From NCBI RefSeq assembly GCF_014633365.1, contig NC_068344.1, forward strand, positions 11,423,669-11,487,668: a DNA stretch of 64,000 bases, read 5' to 3'. Position numbers and translations under genes: made by a program. The notes under the pieces were generated by a model, which saw nothing but the letters and a program-made list of their open reading frames with translations, did no database searches and was not told where the DNA came from. This DNA comes from Diospyros lotus. Its lineage: Eukaryota; Streptophyta; Magnoliopsida; Ericales; Ebenaceae. Positions 35,209 to 47,302 of the stretch are shown piece by piece (within the stretch, counting starts at the first letter, position 1; the number at the start of each line of letters is the position of its first letter).

Positions 35209-36149
35209 TGTAACGACCTTAAAGTGGGTCTGGGTGTTATAATACTTAACATTAGTTTAATGGCATTTTAAGTGTGGGTCTAAGTATTTTAATATTTAAT
35301 GATAAATTGCTTTGATGGCATGGAAATAATTTTGGATTGTATAATTTATGGTTCATGTGATCGTGAAAATAAGTGTATGGGTCTAATTTTTAAGAAATTG
35401 GAAATAATGTAACGGGCCACAATTAATTAGTAATGAGTTCAAGGGTTTGGCCCAAGTGGGAAATTAAGCTTGTTGGGCTTGGAATATATATATGGGGTAT
35501 ATGTGGTTTGGGCTTAGGCCCATGGTGAAAAAGAATTTGAAAATAATGGAATTGGTGGTGTAATAAGAAAATGAAAAAGAAAATAAATTGAAGTAGTATT
35601 TATCAATAGAGCCCCAAGATATTTTTGTTTATAATATGAAGGGAATAGCATTTTGGTAGTTGCTGGAGTTGGTGTGCAAATCTCCTATTTCAGTATGTAT
35701 CCTTTCTTTTTCATTGCACTGTTCCATTGCTCCTTCTTCATTTCCTCTCCGTGTTCTTCTTCTACTTCACCTTCTTCATCTTATTCTCTTACTTTTGTTT
35801 GTTGCTATTGTTGCATTACTTCTTGTAAGCTAGTGGGACTTCTCTTGGATTTTGCATCATCAACAGGCAAGTTCTTTTTGCACTCCTCTCTTATTTTTAG
35901 TGCAAGTTCTCTTGTTTATTTCTTGTTCTCATGCGAGTCTCCTTGTTAGCTTTCTCATTTTAGTCACTGTGAGGGATTACATATATATATGTCTATTGTT
36001 GTATGTGGTTCCCCTCTATTGTGTGTCTTTGGATTTCTTTACTTGTTTTCTTGAGGTCTCATTGATGTCTCTTTGGGGTTTGAATCATCCCAAGTCTCCT
36101 TCATGAATGGAATTTATATAGCTAGGGAAGGATGAGCAACTTTGCTCGT

Positions 36150-37745
36150 TCTACATTCGAATGAGCAGTGTTATATATATATACATATACGTGTATCTTA
36201 TTCGAATGAGTCTTGAGAAGTCATGTGAGTAACATCTGGATGAGTGTGTGTCTTATCTGAATGAGTTTGTAAAAAGGTAAAAGAATATGCATAGCCTCAT
36301 CCGAATATATATCAAACCCATCCAAATGTTACACTCAAAGATAGCCATGTCTGGATAAATCAATAACAGCAATTTCAAGCCCGATTTTGACAATAATGAA
36401 GCCAGAATCTCTCAAAACTCAAAACATGAAAGTTGTAGATAATTTTCTTTTTATTTCGTATCATCTTAAATCACCTCAATCGGAGCTTGGACGGGAGAGT
36501 TATTCTCGAATTACCAAATGATGTCAAAACTTCCCAAAATAGCCTATCTGGATAGATACACCCCTATTCGAATCACTCTCACCAAGATTCAAAGAAACCA
36601 TCTAGATAAGATAATGTAGCATCCTAATGGCCTTTGAAAAAGTTGTAAACTCACCCAAATTACTCCAATCCATTCGAATTCCATTTGATCTATCCGAATA
36701 ATACCCATATAAATACATATGCCCTATGCGAATCTGGCCATGCTTCATTCTTTTAGGTATATCTCCTTGTGATGATATCCGATTTAAGATCCATTTGATG
36801 CGTTGGAAACTAGACTTCATAGGCTTCAATTCATTGTATTATTCGAATGATTTGGTTATGTTTTGAGCCTATATAAACCTGATTAATTTCTGTTAAGAAA
36901 TTCATAACTTACTGCTTGTGTGTAATCTGACCACCTAGTGTTCTTTGGCCTATAACTTTATGTTCCCATCTCTGAATTGAGATACGTTTGTTGGGATGTA
37001 AACTAGACATCCTAGGCTTCATTTTGATATATTACCTGCATTATTTTCCTTTATATTGAGTCTGTAATGACCCCATCAATCTTGGCCAAAAATCTGGTAT
37101 TTACTATTTTGAATCAGCTATATATATATATATGTATGCACATGCCCAATCCAAATTGCCTCTTGAGTGATCCGAATCACACTCCCACATATGCATAAGC
37201 CATTCAAATCCCCTATATCCTATTTGAATCATATGTATATAAACCCATTGTTTCATTCGAATAAACCCCCTGATTTGAATAGCCCTTGTATATCTATATA
37301 CCTCATGATTCGAATAGGCCCTTGTTTATAACCCCATGATTCAAATAACCCTTATGCATACCCACTATTTGATTCGAATAAGCCATTATCTGGATACCCC
37401 ATAACCCTTATGCATATACACATACATGCACACTCGAATCCCCCATCCGAATCACCCATATAAAGGCATAAGCCCCATTCGAATTGCCCAGTGTTCCATT
37501 CAAATCATATATATATATATATATACCTTTAAGCCATTCAAATCACCCCCAGATATTTACGCCTAATTTGAATAACCCTATATATTCATACTTACGCCTG
37601 ATTCGAATAGCCCTATATATTCATACTTATACTGATTCGAATGCCCTCTGGACCTATTCGAATACCCCTTATATATATGCATATACACAGTCGATTTGGA
37701 TTGCCTCTTGACCCATTCGAATAACCCTCCTATACATACTTGCAA
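36150..37745 (+). repeat. Long TTCGAA motif field
   Basis: Dozens of ATTCGAAT, ATCCGAAT or ATTTGAAT variants are spread over 1.6 kb. Most are degenerate, with intact TTCGAA at for example 36157, 36563, 37256, 37376, 37640 and 37658. The later part alternates them with CCCATATACC-like linkers at about 40-bp steps. Confidence 0.8.
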
Positions 37746-38671
37746 GCCTATTCAAATTGCCATAAGTAATATTCTCGTTCATCAGACCAAAGCAAATCCT
37801 GATAGCAAGTAAGAATACACCAACGCGAGTATGTATATTAAATGCATGATTTATCCAATTTAAAAGTTCCTAAATATATCTAATTTATGAGATGCCTTAG
37901 TGAAATGCCCCACTTATATCAAATCTCCCTGGTGCTTCCTTCTAAATATTCATCGAAATATGGTTATTAATTTAAATACCATTGTGTGTAAAAGATCAAG
38001 GCAAGCTTGGAAATGATCTAACACACTTTATGTGGTCATTTTAATTGCATGGAGACTCTAATCATGAATTTGAGATTTTAGTATAGATGTAATTATCATC
38101 AGTATGTGGACTTGAAGCCTGTGGACATTTATATATGCATGTGGGTACATGGCATCAATGTCAGTAACCTAGCATGAATGCATATGTGTCTAGACGCAAA
38201 TATGATGCATTATTATTATTAAACTTTGCACACCTACTGTTTTGCGCAAAGGGGAAAGAGTACCCTAGAGTACCTGGTGCGGGACGAGGTGGCCATAGCC
38301 CGACAGGTTGGCTCCATATTTATTTGTGAGATTTTATTGAAATGATGCATTTTTGCATGTGTTGATTGATGGCTTGAGAGCCTACGAGATTTGATACTGA
38401 CATTGAAATGATGCACATTTGCATGTGTTGATTGATGGCTTGCGAGCCTACGAGATTTGATACTGACATTAAAATTTTATGCACATTTGTGTAGTGGTAT
38501 ATGGTGGCTTGATATACTTAAATTGGAATTGATAAATTCATAAATTATGAATCTTGTACATAAATATTGAGTCCTGAAGTACTCTTTTTTATGGCACCGT
38601 GTTCTTGGATCCTATACATTGTTCATTGTTTCTCGAACTTGCTGAGCCTTGTGACTCACTTGATCTTCTTT

Positions 38672-38688
38672 GCCATTCCAGGTAAAGG
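38672..38688 (+). promoter_or_regulatory. Splice-like module CATTCCAG|GTAAAGG
   Basis: Branch-like ACTCAC at about 38655, polypyrimidine TTGATCTTCTTTG, then CATTCCAG joined to GTAAAGG. Branch to AG distance is about 25 bases, as in plant introns. Confidence 0.5.
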
Positions 38689-39033
38689 AAAAACTGTTAT
38701 TGGGAGCGAGTCCAGTAGGACTACAGCCCAAGGATAGTGGTGTACGGAGATGCGTCCTAATTTTGAAGATCCTAGTTAGTGATTTGGTGAGGCCTATAGT
38801 TGATGAGAATTTATTATGTTTATTGGCATTTGAGTCTCTTATTATTTTGTATGGCCATCGAGCCTAGACTCATGAGATATTGGGTATGTAACTAAACCTT
38901 ATTTAAGTTTTCACTGGTAGTAATGAAATGAATTGTTTGTTCTAATATGGTCTTGTTCTATATCACTACTGTGATGACCTCCTTTCAAATATCCTATGCT
39001 AGTGGGAATATTTAAGAGTGGCCCTTACAGAAC

Positions 39034-40250
39034 ATACCCAGTCATGAAACTGGTCATCCTATGCTCCATGGAGACCACAAACGCCTGAACGTTAGAGAGC
39101 TCATCGTGAATAGCGGCGTGATCTGTTGCTAGCTGCTCTAAGTGGTCCTGAAAAGAGGTAAAGGTGGATGGATGTGGAGTAGAGGATAGGTCAACAAATT
39201 CAGAAGGCTAGTCTTGGTGAATGGTCGTTCGCGAGGGAGCATCGGCTAAAACTGGGGTAGGTTGGGTAGATTGATACACCCAATGGTCTTTAACCCATTT
39301 GTAGTGCATGCGAGTGACGATTGATTCATTGATGGTGTGATAGATGGAAGGGGGTTCAAATTTCTCATCATCCAGATCAATGTTTAGTGATGTAAAGAGA
39401 TAAGTGAGGATGTGACCATAGGGGAGTGGGGAAGTCTTACGGCTGGCAACGTGGTAAATGTGTTCAATGATAAGGGAAATGATATTAATAGGGTGCTTAT
39501 TCATGAGTGCCCAAAGCAAAAGGGCCTCCAATGGTGAGAAACTGCTATGAGTACCGTGGCAGGGTAGGAGAATGTGGGTAATGACATTGTGGGTGAGACG
39601 TAGATCAAGTGACTTGAGATGAGTAACTGAGTATGGTGTTTGGAAAATGAGATTTGGATTGCCAGTAATGTCAAGAATTATTGTTTTCCAAGGAACTTGA
39701 TCATAAGGGGTTTCATAAGTGTCAGAAACAAGGGGATGCCGAGAGTAGAGGACAAGGACTCGAGAGTGACAGCAAAGTCAACACCCTTAATAAATGTGAG
39801 ACAAATCATCAAGATTACTATAGAAGGTACTCACAAGAAAGGGATAGACTCAACAGTATTAGCTAAGTAAAACACCCCAGGGTCGGTCAACATAGAGCCA
39901 AGTGCAAAAGTTTAAACGACGTTTGTCAAAATATTCCCAAGATATGTTTTTGCCATGGATGACTAAACGGGCATGGATCATTTTGTAAAAATGGGCTTCG
40001 AGGTGAAGGTTAGGAAAGTGGGCGGCTTAAGCAGCAGGAGGTGGTGAAGGGGAATGGCTCGTGATGAGGTCGAAGCACGCAAACGTTTTCGAGAAGAGGA
40101 CATTTTTGGAGAGGGTTTGGGTAAGGATTGTTGTTGAGTCGACTTAGGTAGAGACCGATGGACTTAACTGCACGTGGATGGATAAGATTGACAAAGGGAT
40201 AAATGCAAGGCAACGAGCTAGAAACGAACACGATCAAATGAACACGCAAT
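39034..40250 (-). pseudogene. Sirevirus env-like ORF (putative plant transposon protein domain)
   Basis: The clearest stretch is 39208-39531 on the minus strand (107 aa), with SPLPYGHILTYLFTSLNIDL, the signature of the protein family annotated as putative plant transposon protein or Sirevirus env-like. Upstream in element order, other frames give KRLRASTSSRA and FYKMIHARLVIHGKNISWEY. Downstream is an acidic coiled-coil-like segment (DHLEQLATDHAAIHDEL) that continues beyond the GAACA site at 35208-35127 as RDLFLMMDSRIARRLEQL. It is broken by stops, frameshifts and two solo LTRs. Its function in the family is unknown, and no signal peptide or fusion peptide is seen. Confidence 0.7.
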
Positions 40251-40559
40251 TAGTGGGACTTGATATAGGCATTAAAATAGGATGTTATACGAACGTAATG
40301 GCCAGCAAACAAAATCAACATACATGAACAATGATAAACATAAGGAAACAAGATCTTACCATTTCGATGACAAAGGAGCGAACACACAGTGCCTCACAAA
40401 GGTTTAACTAAACCAAGAGAGAGACACAGTTTGAGAGTTTGAGAAAACAAAAAAAATAGAAATGATACCTTAATACAGATAGACGAACGAAAATGAGGCA
40501 CCAGCTACAAGCGAGGGTGAGGATAGCAACAACTACTGGCGAGAACAACACCGGCGATG

Positions 40560-40820
40560 AGGACAAGAGAGAAAGTGATGGGCTTTGGGAGACAGAAAGT
40601 GAGAGAGAAAACAAAGAGAGGGTTTAAAAAGGAAGAAGAAGGCCGATGGTCGCTTGGGCTCGCGCCTAAAACGAGTTGACTTATTTTAAAAAAAAGTTGG
40701 CTTAGATCGAGTCAACTTATCTAAATAGCTAGTCAACTTAGACAAATGAGTCGACTAAAGATATATCGAGTCGACTGAGGTCGAGTCAACTTAAGTTGGC
40801 TCCAACTCGACTTATTTTAG
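40560..40820 (-). promoter_or_regulatory. Promoter-like spacer ahead of the env-like ORF
   Basis: On the minus strand: nine AAGTCGACTT-type motifs (40815-40673), then TTTTTAAACC (40630-40621) as a TATA-like box, then a CT-rich Y-patch (40620-40560), then the env-like ORF. The palindrome motif is the one found in both LTRs of this element. The spacing from array to TATA (about 43 bp) matches the LTR layout (about 50-55 bp). Confidence 0.5.
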
Positions 40821-40849
40821 GCAGAATCAAAATGAAACAAATTGATGGT

Positions 40850-42753
40850 CGAATACAGACAATCCATCCAAAAGGATTAATGATTGCCAATTCTCTTCTA
40901 ATATAATTAAAACGGTCCTCGAGAAGTGGTTTGGTGAACATATCAACTAACTAAAAATCAGTCAGGACAAATTTAAGAATAATTTCTTGATTTTGAACAT
41001 GGTCCCTAAGAAAATTATGTCTAACCTCTATGTGTTTTGTTCGAGAGTGCATTATTGGAATTTTCGATAGACTGATGGCACTTGTATTAACACACTTAAT
41101 AGGGGTTTGATTAAACAATACTCCAAAATCGGTTAACTCTTGGCAAATCCAAAGCACTTGAGCATAACAACTACCAGCGGTTATATATTCAGCTTTGGCA
41201 GTGGATAATGCCACTGAATTTTGCTTCTTTGAAAACCACGATATTAAGTTATTCCCTAGCAGTTGACATGTGCATGAGGCACTTTTTCGGTCTACCTTAC
41301 AACTAGAAAAATCTGCATCCGATATCCTATTAACTCAAAATCTTCTCCATTAGGGTACCATAAGCCTACATCTTGAGTTCCAATTAGGTATCTAAAGATC
41401 CTCTTAACAGCTAAAACTTGAGACTATATTTGACTGAAAACTTGCGCATAGGCATACACTAAACATAATATTGGGCCTATTTGCCGTTAGGTAGAGTAAG
41501 GAACCTATCATACTCCTATATAATTTCTGATCCACGCTTTACCTTGCACATCTTTATCTAACTTAATGGATATGCTCATAGGGGTGCCTATTTCTTTAGC
41601 ATTTAGCATCCCAAATTTCTTTAACATTTCTTTTAAATATTTGTCTTGATGAAGAATTCCTTCCTTAGTTTGTTTTACTTGAAGACATAAAAAATATGTA
41701 AGTTCTCCCATGAGACTCATTTCAAATTCACTTGTCTTTAGGTTTGCAAAGTCTTTACAAAGATTTTCACTTGTTCCTCAAAATACTATATCGTCTACGT
41801 ACACTTGAATTATCAATATGTTGGGTCCATCGATTTTTATGAAAAGTGTTGTGTCTACTTTAGCCCTCAAGAATCCTTTCTCAATGAGAAACTTACTTAG
41901 TCTTTCATATCAAGCTCTAAGGGCTTGTTTTAGACCATATAGCGCTTTTCTTAACTTATACACATGATCCTCTAAGTTGGGTCCTCAAAAGCAGGGGGTT
42001 GACCTACATACACTTCTTAGTTTATATAACCATTTAGAAATGCACTCTTCACGTCCATTTGATATAGTATGAAATTCTTGTGAGAGGAAAAAACTAACAG
42101 CATTCTTATTGCTTCTAACCTAGCTATGGGGGCATATGATTCTTCAAAATCTATTCCTTCTTCTTGACAATACCCTTTGACTACAAGTCTCACTTTGTTT
42201 CTAGATATATTTCCGTTCTCATTTAGCTTATTTTTTAACACCTATTTTGTTCCAATTACTGATTTATCCTTGGGCCTAGGAACTAACTCCCATACCTCAT
42301 TTCTTTTGAATTGATCTAATTCTTCTTGCATGGCCTTGATCCAAAATTCATCTTCTAGGGCTTGTTCTACACAAGTTGGCTCAACTTTTGATATGAAAGC
42401 CACATTATTACAATATTTATGTAAAGATGCTCTAGTCATTATTCCTTGGTTTGGATCTCCTATGATTTGATCTTTAGGATGGCTTGATGCATGCTTGAAA
42501 CTCCTAGGAAGCCTATCTAGATCTTTCTTTTACAAAGGTTGATCTTGAGATTGAAATTGAGAACTTGAAGGTACTTCTCTTTATTCCTCTTGGGCTTTAG
42601 ATTGAGATATTTCAGTTTTATTTTTGTCTTCTCCTTGAGTGTTTAACTTTTCCATTTCCTTCGATACCTTTATAGAATTTGTTTCTTCATCTTCATTGTT
42701 TCTTTTTTACTCAAAAGTTTCATTGAATTTGACATGAATTAATTCTTCTAAAG
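40850..42753 (-). pseudogene. Sirevirus RT and RNase H
   Basis: Minus-strand segments in order: EELIHVKFNETFE at the insertion edge, EDEFWIKAMQEELDQFKRNE and VWELVPRPKD (42439-42242), [19 protein letters not shown] and [15 protein letters not shown] (42241-42017), QVYVDDIVF with the intact catalytic YVDD (about 41799-41788), GELTYFLCLQVKQTKEG (41720-41508), and RNase H ALSTAKAEYITAGSC to HSRTKHIEVRHNFLRDHV (41214-40951). One Trp codon is TAG after IGTK, and several further stops and frame changes break it. Confidence 0.9.
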
Positions 42754-44980
42754 TGTAACAGCCCACCTCCTTAGGGAATGTTATGCCTTAGGAAATTTGG
42801 ATCTTATTTTTTTTTTTTTAAATTTACATTATTCTCGAAATTCCCTAAGACCTATCTAGTGCTTGACGAAATATTTATACACAAGAGATAACATAATCGT
42901 ATAATAAGCGAAAGCTGAATCGAACCTACTCATGGCATTGCATACATAAATAACTGAATATAGCATTTATTACAAAGTTAATACATAAGCTTTGAAAGAT
43001 AAATTAAAACATTATAATTCTTAAACTATTCATGTTACAACATAACGTGGCACATTTGCTCGTTTCCTGACGACTCGCGTCACTACACATCTCCAACCTC
43101 TGTATCATCACTACAAATCCCAACTGGAACATCGAATGTTCCAGGGGCGAAACCCAAGTTAAATGATGAACCATCTAAGTAAGGGTACATAATACTATAT
43201 CATGTGTGTATGCAATGTCCTTCATCGTAGGTGTCAACTGCACCCCTCATGCTACATACCGTTCTAATGGCCACCACTTTCAAAGTCGGGCTGTCTAGGG
43301 GCACCCTTTGGTAAGGTAGTGGTGCTAGTTCGTACTCCCTACGGCCTCAAATGTGTGTGATCAATTATATCAACGTGTATTTATGCACTTCATAGTCATG
43401 TCATGTATGCAGTCTACGTGATGGGTACATATCAGAGTATGTCAATATGATGAAAGCATACTCGAAGATAAACATTTATAACCGTACTAAGCTTGAAACT
43501 GTACACTTACTACTAAGTTATCTCGAAAAGCGTGTCGACCTCGAAAATCGTGTCGAGCGGCTATTACTCAATCCTCTTGCCCCCAAGGACTCCTAAAACA
43601 TTAAATTTATTTTCAGAATATTACTTTACTTTTTTTTTCATAATTTCTACAATTTCTCTTTATTTCTAAGCCTTATTTCTTCAAAATTACATAATAATTA
43701 TCTAGACTTTCATATAATCCAATTTCTTTGTACTAATATTCCTTAAATAATATTTCTAGCCTTCTAGAATTTTCTTGGAATTTTCCAAATTAAATTCCTA
43801 TTTTTTCCTTATTTCCATAATAGCAAAATTATTTAAATAAATGACTAATTTAGCATTTTCTAGAATATTTTTCACAAAACAAGACATAAACAAAATTTCA
43901 GATTTAATAAAAAAATTTGCAAATTTTTTATTTCTTTTATTTTATTTTTCTTTATTTTATTTTATTTTATTTTATTTTCTTTTCTTTTTATTTTTTTCTT
44001 TTCTTACGAGCGCGTGGAACGCACGCGCCTTCTTCCCACTTGCGGGCGCGTGCAGCCATGCGCTCATCTGGTTCGTCTTCTCTGGCGACCCTCTCGCCGC
44101 CGGCGACAATGCCGAGCCTCTAAGCTTCAAAAGAAGCTTCATCTCCCCCATTTCCGACCTCCCGAACCCGAATATAGGCTTAGATTTTTGAAAAAACAAT
44201 ACGAAGTACCTCGATTTGTCGATCGAAGGTGCAGCTCTGGCGACTCGCGCGTTTTTTGGTGAGCTTGATTTCTCCTTCTTCGCTGCTCCGTTGGCCACCA
44301 AACTCTTCAAAACGTTGCCCACATCTCGAGGATCAAAACCCTACTCACGAAAACTCTCAAACGTTACCCAAATACCCGATCTTTGAAGTAAATATTTTTT
44401 ATGAATAGCCTCACTCGAACATGGCTATTTGTAGTCCAAACTTGATGTGACTTGCCCTATCATGGATAGCCACACGTCCTGGAGGCCATTCCGATCACCA
44501 TTGGGGCATTAATGCCCCCCTTTACCTCTGGTTGCCGATTGCAGGCGCGGCCAGAGCATAGTCGCGTGCCTGCTCTGGATTTTCAGTGATTTTATTATTA
44601 TTATTATTATTTTTATATATATTCATATATATACATACATACATATACATATTTATAATATACATACATACTTACATACGAATTTATATATAATATACCT
44701 ACCATAATACAAAATCCCATTTCAATACAAAATTATAATAATTTTACTATATACCTTATATGCACATATACATATAATAGTAAGAAAATATTTATTATAT
44801 AATTTCTGGTACATAAGCACTATAATTTCACACTATGATTTAGACTAAATAAATTACATACATCTTTAAAAATAATTTATACTTACCTTATTAATAATCA
44901 CTTAAAATTTCTAATAATTTCTTTAGAGTCTCAAAACACTAAATTTCGATTTATTATTTACGATATCTAAGGGTATTACA
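42754..44980 (-). repeat. Tekay 3' LTR
   Basis: 2227 bp. On the plus strand it begins TGTAACAGCCCACC and ends GGGTATTACA. The half from about 44058 onward aligns with the 5' LTR copy. The TATA position (about 44420-44432) is mutated here but intact in the other copy. Confidence 0.93.
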
Positions 44981-44993
44981 TTCTCCCCTCCTT
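44981..44993 (-). promoter_or_regulatory. Tekay polypurine tract
   Basis: Minus strand AAGGAGGGGAGAA directly precedes the 3' LTR. Confidence 0.85.
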
Positions 44994-44999
44994 ACAAAA

Positions 45000-46440
45000 A
45001 TTTCGTCCTCGAAATTTGATCATTCATCACTCATTCTGACTATAGGGTTTTCAAATAGGTATGGAAAATTAATCTTCATGTCTTCTTCTCGTTCCCAAGT
45101 TATCTCCTCACTCACTAGATTTCTCCACAGAACTTGCACAAGGGGAATTAACTTGTTTCTCAGGACTTGATCCCTACGATCCAAAATTTTGACCAGTTTC
45201 TCAACGTACAAAAGATTTTCTTGAACCTCGACAGCTTCGGTAGTCATTACCTGAGAGGGATCTAGCTCATGCTTACGGAGTTGCGATATATGAAATACAT
45301 CGTGGAGGTTTGATAGGGCCAAGGGTAGAGTAAGTCAATAAGCGACTGGTCCAATTCTTTCCATTATATCATACGGACCTATATACCTAGGGCTTAACTT
45401 GCCCTTTTTCTTGTTGCTTCGAGTCACCATTCTTAGTGGAGATATCTTTAGGTACACTTTATCACCAACTTGGAACTCTAAATTCCTTCTCCTAGTGTCT
45501 GCGTAGGATTTCTGACGATTTTGAGCTTCCTTAATTCTCTCTTGAATGATCTTTATCTTTTATGTCGTCTCCTGAACTATCTCGGGTCCCAAGATTTGAC
45601 ATTCTCCTACCTCAGTCTAGCATACTGGGGATCTACATTTTCGTCCATACAAAGCTTCATATGGAGCCATTCCAATGTTGTTGTGATAGCTGTTATTATA
45701 AGCGAACTCTACCAATGGTAAGTGCTCTTCCCAGTTACCTGGAAAGTCAATAGCACAGGCTCGCAACATATCTTCCAGGGTTTGAATGGTTCTTTCTGAT
45801 TGGCCATCTGTCTAGGGATGATAGGCTGTACTTAACCTAAGCTGAGTACCTAAACTTCTTTGCAAACTTCCCCAAAACCTAGAAGTGAACCTCGGGTCGC
45901 GGTCTGATACAATACTTACAGGCACTCCATGCAATCTGACAATCTCGTTCAAATACTGTTGGGCTAATTTGTTGATCAGTTGGCTGACTTTCATTGCCAG
46001 AAAATGAGCAGATTTAGACAATCTATCAACTATCACCCAAATAGCATCGTTTCCTTTGGGACTTCTTGGCAATCCTGTCACGAAATCAATCGTAATGTGT
46101 TCCCATTTCCATTCCGGGATTTCTAATAGTTGTAAACTTCCACCCAGTTTTTGATGCTTGATCTTAATTCTTTGACACGTGTCACATTGACTAACCTACC
46201 TTGCCACGCTTTTCTTCATTCCTGGCCACCAATACATAGTCTTCAAGTCTTGGTACATCTTGGTGGCACCAGGGTGTATCGAGTACCTGGATCGGTGGGC
46301 TTTTCCCAAAATTACCTACCGCAATTCCCTCACACGAGGTACATATATTCTTCCTTGAAACCGAAGGATGTTTTCTCTTACCTTAAATTTCAGTCTCTTT
46401 GCTTGTCCATGCTCATCAATCCACATTTTAATTCGGGAGT
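45000..46440 (-). pseudogene. Tekay integrase with chromodomain-like tail
   Basis: Minus strand, in order: zinc-finger region ([20 protein letters not shown] and [15 protein letters not shown]), catalytic core [38 protein letters not shown] and [23 protein letters not shown], then FQVGDKVYLKISP, and the tail LHDVFHISQLRKHELDPSQV with YVEKLVKILDRRDQVLRNK and VLWRNLVSEEITWEREEDM. The tail is the Tekay/Del-type chromodomain, which in the family directs integration to heterochromatin. Stops mostly replace Gln or Trp. Confidence 0.93.
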
Positions 46441-46462
46441 CTTCTGAGTAAGCCTGTCATAT

Positions 46463-47107
46463 CTAATTCATTAATTCTGGTTGTAACGTGAGACTAGCTG
46501 CGTAGGTAGAGTTTCCTTGGGAAACTACTCCTACCGTCATAAGGCTAAAAGCTTCAACTAGCTTCCTTTCTGCCACCATCATTCCGGCCACACAAGTGGT
46601 TTCTTTCCTACTTAGGGCATCTGCCACAATGTTAGCTTTACCGGGATGGTATTGAATAGTGCAGTCGTAATCCTTTAACAGCTCCATCCATCTCTGTTGC
46701 CTCATGTTTAACTCTTTTTGCGAGAACACGTATTGTAGGCTCTTGTGATCGGTAAAAATTTTGAACTTCTCGCCATATAAATAATGTCTCCAAATCTTTA
46801 AGGCAAACACCACCGCAGCCAACTCCAAATCATGAGTCGGGCAATTCCGCTCGTGGTTCTTAAGCTGTCGGGATCCATAGGCAATGACCCTACCGTGCTG
46901 CATCAACACACACCCCAAACCGTTTCTTGAGACTTCAGTGTATACCATAAATCCTCCTGATCCATTTGGCATAGCCAGTATTGGAGCGGTTGTCAGCTTA
47001 TCCTTAAGCCCCTGAAAGCTTTCTTCGCACTGCTCGCTCCAATCAAACTTCACCCCTTTCTGAGTTAACTTGGTGAGGGGCATTGCAATCCTAGAAAATC
47101 CTTCCAC
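46463..47107 (-). pseudogene. Tekay RNase H
   Basis: 214 open codons from [15 protein letters not shown] through [18 protein letters not shown], the RNase H start [16 protein letters not shown] (the family has Asp at the E), [38 protein letters not shown] and ADALSRKE. The first catalytic Asp appears as Glu. A stop (GY-stop-RKF) separates it from RT. Confidence 0.93.
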
Positions 47108-47302
47108 GAACTTTCTCTAATATCCAGCTAATCCCAAGAAACTCTTAACTTCGGTAACCGACTAAGGTTGCTTCTAATTCTTCATAGCTGCTATCTTGGC
47201 CGGGTCGACTGATATTCCTTCGGCTGATATAACATGACCTAAAAATACCACTTGGTATAACCAGAATTCACATTTTGAGAATTTGGCATACAGTTTATGT
47301 TT

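Larger units (their letters stand above)
35209..39029 (+). mobile_element. Solo LTR, TGTAACGACC family, forward (3821 bp)
   Basis: Starts TGTAACGACCTTAAAGTGGG and ends GAGTGGCCCTTACA, with perfect duplication GAACA. Order: TATA-like AATATATATATGG (about 35482), pyrimidine-rich tract (35690-35870), a long TTCGAA array (36150-37740), a GAGGTGGCCATAGCCCG box (about 38290), a 66-bp duplication (38339-38470), and the splice-like CATTCCAG|GTAAAGG at 38681/38682. It is the longest family member here, apparently through growth of the palindrome zone. Confidence 0.92.

Noticed and set aside
39034..40250. A true viral envelope gene
   Set aside because: The domain is the plant transposon env-like family. 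No signal peptide, transmembrane anchor or fusion peptide is visible, and homology to viral envelopes is not supported.
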